Origin: Sulfitobacter undariae
GTDB lineage: Bacteria; Pseudomonadota; Alphaproteobacteria; Rhodobacterales; Rhodobacteraceae
DNA: 64,000 nt
NCBI RefSeq assembly: GCF_014196805.1
Contig: NZ_JACIEI010000001.1
Location: forward strand, 372,001-436,000
Direction of reading: 5' to 3'
In this document: one piece after another, positions 57,288 through 64,000 of the stretch
How positions within the stretch are numbered: the first letter of the stretch is position 1
Layout: each line of letters begins with the position of its first letter
Made by a program: the position numbers and the translations under genes
Notes under the pieces: model-generated
Database searches by the model: none
What the model was told of the DNA's origin: nothing
The model's input: the letters and a program-made list of their open reading frames with translations, nothing else

Positions 57288-58703
57288 GTGGTCATATCTC
57301 AAATTGCTGATGGCATCTGGCGGCAAGTCGAATCTGTGCAAGACACGGTTTCTGAAACATTCTTTGAGCCGGTGATCCGGCTTGGGGTGACGGGTCTTGC
57401 GCGTTCGGGTAAAACTGTCTTTATCACGTCGCTTGTGGCCAACCTGATGGACCGTGGCCGCATGCCCGGTTTGGTGGCCGCTGGCGAAGGGCGGATTGAG
57501 GCGGCATTTTTGCAACCCCAGCCCAATGATACCATCCCGCGGTTTGAGTATGAGACACATATGGCGGCGCTTACCACGCCGACGCCCAGTTGGCCTGACA
57601 GCACCCGTGCCGTATCCGAGTTGCGGCTGAGCTTGCGCGTGCGGCCCAAAGGGTTGCTCTCGGGGTTACAAGGGCCGCGCACGGTGCATCTGGATATTGT
57701 CGATTATCCGGGGGAATGGCTGTTGGATTTGGGGCTGCTGGACATCAGCTATGATGACTGGTGTGCGCAAACGCTGGCGCGCATTGCGCCGCGTGCGCAG
57801 GCGCGTGAATATCTGGCGCTGGCGGCGGGGATTGATCCGCAGGCCCCGTTGGAAGAACCGATCGCGAAAGAACTAGCGCAGGCCTATGCCAGCTATCTTA
57901 CGCAGGCACGTGCGGACGGGTTTTCAGATTGCACGCCGGGGCGGTTTTTGCTGCCCGGTGATCTGGCGGGGTCTCCGGTGCTGACATTCGCACCGCTGCC
58001 TGCGGCACAGGGCGATGCCCGCAAAAGCCTGCGCCGTGAAATGGCCCGCCGCTTTGAGGCGTATAAACGTCAGGTGGTTAAGCCATTTTTCCGCGATCAC
58101 TTCTCTCGCATCGACCGTCAAGTTGTGCTGGTGGATGCGTTGGGCGCAATCAATGCTGGTCCGCCAGCCGTAGAAGACTTGCGCGCTGCGATGAGCGAAA
58201 CACTCGGCGCGTTTCGCCCGGGCCGCAATAGTTTCCTGACAGGGCTGTTAGGGGGTAGGCGGGTTGAGAAAATTCTCTTTGCGGCGACCAAAGCGGATCA
58301 TCTGCACCACAGCCAGCACGCGCAATTGACTGCGATCATGGAGGCCTTGACGCGCGAGGCCCGTGAACGTGCGCGGTTCGCAGGGGCAAAAACCCAAGCA
58401 CTGGCCATCGCGTCGTTGCGTGCCACCACCGAAGATACGATGACCTATGAGGGTACAAAACTGGACGTGGTGCGCGGCACCTTGTTGGATACAGGCAAAC
58501 AAGCGGCGTTTTACCCCGGCGCATTGCCCCAAGACCCGGCGCATCTGCTCAGCCCTGCCAAGGCAGGGGCGGAGAAATGGCTGGACGCGGATTACCAAAT
58601 TATGCGTTTCGCGCCAGCGCCTCTGACCCTGCGGTCAGGCGACGGGCCACCCCATATCCGTCTGGACCGTGCGGCAGAATTCCTGATTGGAGACAGGCTG
58701 TGA
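57288..58703 (+). CDS. ycjX: YcjX-family P-loop protein
   Basis: This is a 471-aa GTPase-like protein. The P-loop is VTGLARSGKTVFITSLVANL (about residues 33-52), with further family blocks VHLDIVDYPGEWLLDLGLLD, RPGRNSFLTGLLGGRRVEKI and FAATKADHLHHSQHAQLTA. The start is GTG 57288 with AGGG upstream. It is co-transcribed with a GNAT gene and a YcjF-like gene (overlaps of 4 and 1 nt). The ycjX-ycjF pair in enterobacteria is part of the phage-shock regulon; here a GNAT gene is inserted between them. Confidence 0.9.
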   Translation: MVISQIADGIWRQVESVQDTVSETFFEPVIRLGVTGLARSGKTVFITSLVANLMDRGRMPGLVAAGEGRIEAAFLQPQPNDTIPRFEYETHMAALTTPTPSWPDSTRAVSELRLSLRVRPKGLLSGLQGPRTVHLDIVDYPGEWLLDLGLLDISYDDWCAQTLARIAPRAQAREYLALAAGIDPQAPLEEPIAKELAQAYASYLTQARADGFSDCTPGRFLLPGDLAGSPVLTFAPLPAAQGDARKSLRREMARRFEAYKRQVVKPFFRDHFSRIDRQVVLVDALGAINAGPPAVEDLRAAMSETLGAFRPGRNSFLTGLLGGRRVEKILFAATKADHLHHSQHAQLTAIMEALTREARERARFAGAKTQALAIASLRATTEDTMTYEGTKLDVVRGTLLDTGKQAAFYPGALPQDPAHLLSPAKAGAEKWLDADYQIMRFAPAPLTLRSGDGPPHIRLDRAAEFLIGDRL

Positions 58704-59149
58704 GCGCGGTGATGATCCGTCCCGCGCGGGTTCTGGATGCGGGCAAGCTGGGGGATATTCTTGCGGCCGCGAACAGGCAGTTGGCGTGGTTGCCGCCGCT
58801 TTATACCTCTGCCGAGGAGATCATGCTGATCGGCGATATGATCGATGCGGGGTGGGTGCGTACGGCCTATGTGGATGACGGGTTGGTGGGCTTCATTGCG
58901 CGCAAGGGTACAGAGGTGCACGCGCTGGCTGTAGTCCCGCACATGGAAGGGCAGGGTGTTGGCAGGGCCATGATGCGCGATGCGCAACGCAAAGCCAAAA
59001 AGCTGGGATTATGGAGCTATCAAGCCAATGACCGTGCCACTTATTTTTATGAGCGTGCTGGATTCGTGGAAATCCTGCGCACGGATGGCGCTGGCAATGA
59101 GGCACATCTGCCGGATATTCGTTATGAATGGCAAAGGGAGGCCGAGTGA
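58700..59149 (+). CDS. GNAT-family N-acetyltransferase within the ycjX-ycjF pair
   Basis: This is a 149-aa acetyltransferase. GTG 58700, with GGAGA six bases upstream, overlaps the ycjX stop (GTGA); ATG 58712 is a second possibility. The acetyl-CoA site is VVPHMEGQGVGRAMMRDAQR, and the family end reads YQANDRATYFYERAGFVEIL. Its substrate is unknown. It overlaps the next start by 1 nt (TGATG), so the three genes are translationally coupled. Confidence 0.88.
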   Translation: MSAVMIRPARVLDAGKLGDILAAANRQLAWLPPLYTSAEEIMLIGDMIDAGWVRTAYVDDGLVGFIARKGTEVHALAVVPHMEGQGVGRAMMRDAQRKAKKLGLWSYQANDRATYFYERAGFVEILRTDGAGNEAHLPDIRYEWQREAE

Positions 59150-60162
59150 TGGCTAAAGGTCCCGTATTATTTGACCTGGAAGGCGACACTTCTGAACGCC
59201 CGTCGGTGGCTGATGCGCCTGCGGTTCAGGATTTGCCCCAAGGCGATGCCCCACAAGGGCAAGCGATGCAGATTGCCGCAAGGCTGGCGGCACGCAAGCC
59301 TTCGCTTTTGACGCGGTTGTTCTGGGGCTTGGCGGGGGCTGTGTTGGCCGCGCTTGTATCGCTTGCGGCGTGGCGTTTCATTACTGATCTGATGACGCGT
59401 TATCCCCTGTTGGGCATGGCGATGACTGTGTTGATGTCGGCGTTTTTACTGGTCTGTGCTTTGGTGGCGCTGCGTGAATTGGCCGCCTTCGGGCGGCTTG
59501 GCCGTTTGGATGGATTGCGCCACAGCGCAACTGTGACACTGGCCAGTGGGGATTTGAAAGCGGCCCGTGATGTGACCGACCGTTTGGTGGGCCTCTATAA
59601 AGGGCGTGAAGATACCCGTTGGGGGCGCGAGCGTCTGGCAGAGTTGCGCGGGGATCAGTTGGATGCGGCGGGTTTGCTGGCTTTGGCCGAAACTGAATTG
59701 TTGTCGCCGTTGGATAACGCGGCCCAACGTGAAGTCGAGGCCGCAGCGCGTCAGGTGGCAACGGTGACAGCGCTGGTGCCTTTGGCGTTGGCAGATGTTG
59801 TGGCCGCGCTCACCTCTAACCTGCGCATGATCCGCCGCATCGCCGAGATTTACGGCGGGCGCTCAGGGTTTTTCGGCAGCTGGCGTTTGACCCGTGCAGT
59901 GCTATCACATCTGGTGGCGACAGGGGCTGTGGCTGTGGGGGATGATATGTTGGAACCGATCTTGGGCGGTTCACTTCTGGGCAAACTCAGTCGCCGTTTT
60001 GGCGAGGGCATGGTGAATGGGGCTCTGACCGCACGCGTGGGGGTCGCCGCGATAGAGGTCTGCCGCCCGCTGCCCTTTACGGCTGTGAAACGCCCCAAAG
60101 TGCGCAGTATCATCGCCCAAAGCCTTGGTGGCTTGTTCAGTAAGGCCAACGCAAAAGGTTAA
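59149..60162 (+). CDS. ycjF: YcjF-family membrane protein (TIGR01620/DUF697-like)
   Basis: This is a 337-aa inner-membrane protein with two N-terminal hydrophobic segments (LTRLFWGLAGAVLAALVSLA and PLLGMAMTVLMSAFLLVCAL), a helical cytoplasmic middle region, and a C-terminal DUF697-like part (LPLALADV-type segment, SWRLTRAVLSHLVATGAVAV, GEGMVNGALTARVGVAAIEV). It acts with YcjX in a poorly understood envelope-stress module. Start ATG 59149 overlaps the GNAT stop. Confidence 0.87.
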   Translation: MAKGPVLFDLEGDTSERPSVADAPAVQDLPQGDAPQGQAMQIAARLAARKPSLLTRLFWGLAGAVLAALVSLAAWRFITDLMTRYPLLGMAMTVLMSAFLLVCALVALRELAAFGRLGRLDGLRHSATVTLASGDLKAARDVTDRLVGLYKGREDTRWGRERLAELRGDQLDAAGLLALAETELLSPLDNAAQREVEAAARQVATVTALVPLALADVVAALTSNLRMIRRIAEIYGGRSGFFGSWRLTRAVLSHLVATGAVAVGDDMLEPILGGSLLGKLSRRFGEGMVNGALTARVGVAAIEVCRPLPFTAVKRPKVRSIIAQSLGGLFSKANAKG

Positions 60163-60239
60163 GGTTTTCCTTACTGTTTGACGTGGGCGTGTTTGTTTAA
60201 AATAGTGTAAACTGCGATTTTGAGACGGGAAGAATACGT

Positions 60240-63146
60240 ATGGATGGCCTTTTGTTGATTGCGGCACTGGTTGTGCTGGCCATCCCTGTGACGTTGATTG
60301 CATTGATTATTGGGCAATCTGGCCTGCGCACGCGTCTGCACGATGCCGAAAACAAGATCACAGCCTTGCAAAAAACCATAGATGCGATGGGCAACGGTAA
60401 AGTTGAAAAGCCTCAAAACGCGCTCGAGCCGTGGAAAACTGTAAGCGCCCAGCCTGCATCGGTTTCGGATACGCCAGCGGTGCAGACTGCGCCTGTCTCA
60501 GAAGCCAAAGCGCCTGAAGCAAAAGAAATTGTCTGGCCCCGGTCGCAATCCACGCCGCCGCCGATCACTCAAAAACCGCCAGTTCTTCCGGCGGAGCCGA
60601 CCAAACTGGTCGCACCACGTCCCCCGTCACCAATTGCACAGGCACTGGCCGATTTTGGCCCGTGGTTGCAGCAAAACTGGTTCTACGCTGTGTCCGCTGC
60701 TTCGCTGGCGCTGGCGGGGGTTTTCCTTGTGCAATACGGCATGGAAAACGGTCTGTTGCCGCCCCGTGCGCGGGTTGCTGCGGCCTTGGCCTTTGGTGCA
60801 GCGCTGATCGGTGTGGGCGAGTTTATTCGCCGCCGCTTTGGCGATGGGCCACAATCGGCCACGGCCTATTTGCCCTCGGTCTTTTCGGGGGCGGGTATCG
60901 TGACGTTGTTTGGCGCGATCCTGTCTGCGCGGATGATGTATGATCTGATCGGTGGTGGGTCGGCTATGGTCGGCATGGTTGCTGTCGCGCTGATTGCGGT
61001 TGTGTTGGGCTGGATGCACGGGCCGCTGCTGGTGGCTGTGGGTGTCATCGGTGCGTATGGCGCGCCGCTGGTGCTGGGAGACTCCTCGGCTGACGCGAGT
61101 CCGTTGTTTGGTTATTTTGCCGTGATCGCGTTGCTGGGGCTAGGTGTGGATACGGTGCGCCGCTGGGGTTGGATTTCTGCGCTGACACTGACGCTGGCAT
61201 ATCTGATGGGCTTTGCCATCGTGCTGGGCGGGGGCGGCGCAACAGCGTGGACAGGGCAGTTGTATTTCGCTGTTTTGCCTTTGCTGGCTATTTTGATCCC
61301 TGCGCGCAGCTTTGTGCCTGACCATGCAGGCCCGCCTGCGTTGTTGGGGGTGCTGGGGCGGATGACACTTGGCGCGAAAGAGCGCGGCGCGACATGGCCT
61401 TCTTTCCCGACATTGCTAGCCTTTGCCAGTGTCGCCGCAAGCTGTTTCATCCTGCTCACCATCTGGAAACCGGGTGAGGCGGAAATCTGGTTGAGCGTTG
61501 GCCTGATGACAGTGTTGGGCGCTGTGTTGATCCTTTGGTCGCGCCGCGCTCCTGCGCTGCAAGACGCGGCTTTGCTGCCGATGGGCACGCTGCTGCTGTC
61601 GGTTTTTGCACAGGGCGAAAACCGCCGCGTTACCTATCGCCAGTTCATTGATACCTATAGCGAAAGCCCCGAGGCGGCGTTTCCTTGGGTCGTGACGCTC
61701 TTGCTGGTGCTGGCGGTGGGTCTGTCGGTGCTGGCCCTTTGGCGGGCGATGCGGGGCGGGCAGTTTGGTGTGATCTGGGCTGTTATCGCCGCTGTATATG
61801 CACCTGCAATGGCGATTGTGCTGGAAATGGTCTGGAACCCTGCGGCGGTTATCGGAGCCTATCCTTGGGCCTTGCATGCGGCGGGGCTGGCGGTGCTGAT
61901 GGCGCTGTTTGCTGAACGGCTTGCACGGCAAGACGGGGCCGAGCGTTTGCGGGTCAGTTTTGCGGTGATGTCGATGCTTGCCTGTTTGGCTTTCGCCTTT
62001 GTTATCGTCCTCAGTTCGGTCGCTTTGACCGTGGCGTTGTCTGTGACGGTTGTTGCTGCCGCTGCACTGGATCGCATGTGGCGTTTGCCTGCGCTGTCGT
62101 GGTTCATTGCGGTTGGCGTGGTCACCGTGGGCTTCCGCCTCGTTGCTGATCCGGGGCTGGTTTACGGGGCCGAGGGACCGCTTGCGGGTGTGTTGCTGGC
62201 CTATGGCGGGGCGCTGGCTGCGTTTATTGCTGCATTGTGGTTGTTGCGTCCGCTGGAGCGGCAGACCGCCAAGGTTATGCTTGATTCCGCTGCGTGGTCC
62301 ACGGGCGGGCTGACGCTGAGCCTGTTGGTTCTGCGCTGGATCGAGAGCAAAGTGGGCATTGGCTATGTCGAGAGCCATTGGAGCCTTGGCCTGAATGCCG
62401 CGATCTGGATCGGATTGGCGTTGGCTCAGGTACAGCGCAGCGAAGGGCGTTCGGCTGGCGTGTTGGACAAAATGCGGTGGGCATTGGCCGCGCTGTTTGG
62501 CCTGATCGGTGGGGTAGCGTTGCTTGGCGCATTGACCGAAGCAAATCCCGTGTTCGAGGCGGGAAAATCGGCGGATGTCTATGGCCCGATTGTTATCAAT
62601 ACATTGGCAGCGGCCTATCTGGTGCCCGCATTGGTGCTGCTGGCAGGGGCGTGGCGTTTGGGGCAGATTGATCTGCGGTTGCGCAAAGGCCTGGCCATTA
62701 CAAGTGGCGCTTTGACGGTGATTTGGGCGCTGACTGTGATCCGCCACTTCTGGCAAGGCGGGTCTATGATGCCGCTCAGCTTGGGCATCTCGCAACCAGA
62801 GCAATACACCTATACGCTCATCTTGCTGGTTACGGGGGCAGGGCTGTTTTATCAGTCTCTTGCACGCCGATCAGATGAGCTACGCAAGGCGGGGCTGGTG
62901 GTGATTGGCATGGCTGTGGCCAAGGTTTTCCTGATTGATGTGACCGATCTGGATGGGCTGACGCGGGTGTTCTCGCTCTTGGTGCTGGGGCTGGCTTTGG
63001 CTGCGCTGGCGTGGTTGAACCGCTGGGCGCAGGACCGCGACCTTGCCGAGGCGGCGCACCCCGTGCCGCCTGCTGTGCCGCCCTCATTGCCGTCAAGCGA
63101 CGCTGCGTCAGAGGATGATCGCGAAACGACAGAGGATAAAGAGTAA
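60240..63146 (+). CDS. DUF2339 family large polytopic membrane protein
   Basis: This is a 968-aa membrane protein. Residues 1-25 form one helix, followed by a coiled-coil-like stretch (TRLHDAENKITALQKTIDAM), a Pro/Ala-rich linker (about 60-130), and then more than twenty hydrophobic segments to about residue 935. The C-terminal tail is polar and acidic. The block AQALADFGPWLQQNWFYAVS then AASLALAGVFLVQYGMENGL (about 130-170) is the DUF2339 signature, as is MAVAKVFLIDVTDLDGLTRV near the end. Function unknown. It follows the ycjF-like gene by 77 bp with its own possible promoter. Confidence 0.9.
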   Translation: MDGLLLIAALVVLAIPVTLIALIIGQSGLRTRLHDAENKITALQKTIDAMGNGKVEKPQNALEPWKTVSAQPASVSDTPAVQTAPVSEAKAPEAKEIVWPRSQSTPPPITQKPPVLPAEPTKLVAPRPPSPIAQALADFGPWLQQNWFYAVSAASLALAGVFLVQYGMENGLLPPRARVAAALAFGAALIGVGEFIRRRFGDGPQSATAYLPSVFSGAGIVTLFGAILSARMMYDLIGGGSAMVGMVAVALIAVVLGWMHGPLLVAVGVIGAYGAPLVLGDSSADASPLFGYFAVIALLGLGVDTVRRWGWISALTLTLAYLMGFAIVLGGGGATAWTGQLYFAVLPLLAILIPARSFVPDHAGPPALLGVLGRMTLGAKERGATWPSFPTLLAFASVAASCFILLTIWKPGEAEIWLSVGLMTVLGAVLILWSRRAPALQDAALLPMGTLLLSVFAQGENRRVTYRQFIDTYSESPEAAFPWVVTLLLVLAVGLSVLALWRAMRGGQFGVIWAVIAAVYAPAMAIVLEMVWNPAAVIGAYPWALHAAGLAVLMALFAERLARQDGAERLRVSFAVMSMLACLAFAFVIVLSSVALTVALSVTVVAAAALDRMWRLPALSWFIAVGVVTVGFRLVADPGLVYGAEGPLAGVLLAYGGALAAFIAALWLLRPLERQTAKVMLDSAAWSTGGLTLSLLVLRWIESKVGIGYVESHWSLGLNAAIWIGLALAQVQRSEGRSAGVLDKMRWALAALFGLIGGVALLGALTEANPVFEAGKSADVYGPIVINTLAAAYLVPALVLLAGAWRLGQIDLRLRKGLAITSGALTVIWALTVIRHFWQGGSMMPLSLGISQPEQYTYTLILLVTGAGLFYQSLARRSDELRKAGLVVIGMAVAKVFLIDVTDLDGLTRVFSLLVLGLALAALAWLNRWAQDRDLAEAAHPVPPAVPPSLPSSDAASEDDRETTEDKE

Positions 63147-63155
63147 GACGCGCTT

Positions 63156-63171
63156 GCTCCCTAGCGGGAGC
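63156..63171 (+). terminator. Possible terminator stem after the DUF2339 gene
   Basis: GCTCCC (63156-63161) and GGGAGC (63166-63171) form a 6-bp stem with a 4-nt loop just after the stop. No T-run follows, so it may be Rho-dependent or only structural. Confidence 0.4.
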
Positions 63172-63325
63172 GGGCCTATAAGCGCCTCAACATGACAGAG
63201 CATCTGATCATACAGCGAATTACATCCCCGGCGCTCGGCCAGTCCTGAGCCGCCGGGCAAAGGTGTTTGAGCCGCTCGCACCGACCCCATTTTTATATAT
63301 TTGACGATGATAAAGGACGCCCCAC

Positions 63326-64000
63326 ATGTGCGCCGAGACCCCAGACTATAAATCTACTTTGAACCTGCCAAAAACCGATTTCCCAATGCGTGCGGGATTG
63401 CCCAAACGTGAGCCAATGTGGCTGGAACAGTGGAATGAAATCGGCATCTATGACCGCCTGCGCGAAAAGGCCAAGACCGAGACACGCGAACCGTTCACCC
63501 TGCATGATGGCCCCCCCTATGCCAACGGGCATTTGCACATCGGTCACGCGCTGAACAAAACCATCAAAGACATGATCGTGCGCAGCCACCAGATGATGGG
63601 CCGCGATGCGCGTTACATCCCGGGCTGGGATTGCCATGGTCTGCCGATCGAATGGAAGATCGAAGAACAGTACCGTAAAAAAGGCCGCGACAAGGACCAA
63701 GTGCCGATCAATGAATTCCGTGGTGAATGCCGCGAGTTTGCCAAAGGCTGGGTGGACATCCAGCGTGAGGAATTCAAACGCCTTGGGGTTCAGGGAAACT
63801 GGGATAAGCCATACCTGACAATGGATTTCCACGCCGAGCGCGTGATCGCCGAAGAATTCATGAAATTCTTGATGAACGGCACGCTGTACCAAGGCTCTAA
63901 ACCTGTGATGTGGTCGCCTGTTGAGCAGACCGCATTGGCCGAGGCCGAGGTTGAGTATCACGACAAAGACAGTTTCACGATCTGGGTGAAGTTTAAAGTT
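63326..64000 (+). CDS. ileS: Isoleucyl-tRNA synthetase, N-terminal part (continues past the window)
   Basis: The frame from ATG 63326 (AAAGGA upstream) is open to the right edge, 225 codons. It contains the class I synthetase signature HIGH in [20 protein letters not shown] (about residue 74), preceded by TLHDGPPYA, and the IleS blocks [40 protein letters not shown] and [15 protein letters not shown]. It charges tRNA-Ile. The catalytic KMSKS and the C-terminal part lie outside the window. No T-box or other leader is evident in the 180 bp upstream. Confidence 0.95.
   Translation, partial: MCAETPDYKSTLNLPKTDFPMRAGLPKREPMWLEQWNEIGIYDRLREKAKTETREPFTLHDGPPYANGHLHIGHALNKTIKDMIVRSHQMMGRDARYIPGWDCHGLPIEWKIEEQYRKKGRDKDQVPINEFRGECREFAKGWVDIQREEFKRLGVQGNWDKPYLTMDFHAERVIAEEFMKFLMNGTLYQGSKPVMWSPVEQTALAEAEVEYHDKDSFTIWVKFKV

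Noticed and set aside
60178-60205. Candidate -35/-10 before the DUF2339 gene
   Set aside because: TTGACG is present, but no -10 at acceptable spacing could be chosen with confidence.
63156-63171. Stem after the DUF2339 gene as a riboswitch/T-box leader of ileS
   Set aside because: It is too small, without T-box elements, and T-boxes are not expected in alphaproteobacteria.
1-64000. CRISPR arrays, tRNA/rRNA genes, prophage or restriction/defence genes
   Set aside because: None was recognised; no periodic repeats with spacers, no cloverleaf-like sequences and no defence-type proteins were seen.

Overview
The window looks like chromosomal DNA of a marine-type alphaproteobacterium of the Rhodobacterales (Roseobacter group). 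The evidence is indirect. The DNA is moderately GC-rich, solute-importer operons are abundant, and a HemP/imelysin iron locus, a hydantoinase/oxoprolinase cluster and alphaproteobacterial-style stress promoters are present. I saw no rRNA, tRNA, CRISPR array, prophage or intact insertion sequence. The window opens inside a binding-protein gene and closes inside ileS.

Region 1 (1-11.5 kb) holds two ABC importers on the + strand. The first is a branched-chain amino-acid type system (livKHMGF order, livK truncated by the window edge). The second is an oligopeptide/dipeptide system (binding protein, two permeases, one fused double ATPase) whose operon continues into an RpiR regulator and a DmpA-family peptidase. 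A perfect 18-bp palindrome lies upstream of the second operon. Both binding-protein genes are followed by a strong hairpin.

Region 2 (11.5-22.8 kb) holds short regulator/enzyme modules: LysR with a VOC protein, ArsR with an ACR3 arsenite exporter, and a BKACE-like protein divergent from an EamA exporter. An AraC regulator is divergent from a three-step alcohol-oxidation operon (GMC dehydrogenase, acyl-CoA ligase, aldehyde dehydrogenase). A 10-bp direct repeat with 21-bp period lies between the AraC gene and that operon.

Region 3 (22.8-29.8 kb, - strand) is an iron/haem locus. In transcription order it encodes a 55-aa unknown peptide, HemP, a 159-aa Cys-rich protein, an imelysin, a porin, a di-haem protein, a second imelysin with an altered GxHxxE motif, and a DUF1513 protein.

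Region 4 (30-39.6 kb) is an envelope and stress region. It contains an Fe-alcohol dehydrogenase, a cardiolipin synthase/EEP pair resembling ClsB-YbhP, a long disordered OmpA protein, a membrane protein flanked by two tiny membrane peptides (23 and 24 aa), a second phospholipase-D-like protein and an ExoD-like protein. Four intergenic sites match the general-stress sigma (EcfG) promoter pattern GGAAC-N16/17-(C)GTT.

Region 5 (39.6-43.6 kb) has the remains of an IS3-family transposase directly upstream of a very large gene. That gene encodes a reductive dehalogenase fused to its own FMN/NAD reductase and [2Fe-2S] ferredoxin (BhbA-like). It is the most distinctive gene in the window.

Region 6 (43.6-64 kb) carries an AttEFGH-like ABC exporter/lipocalin operon, a uronate dehydrogenase, and a hydantoinase/oxoprolinase cluster with accessory genes. 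It continues with an ECF sigma/anti-sigma pair, truA, a YcjX-GNAT-YcjF-like operon, a large DUF2339 membrane protein and the start of ileS.
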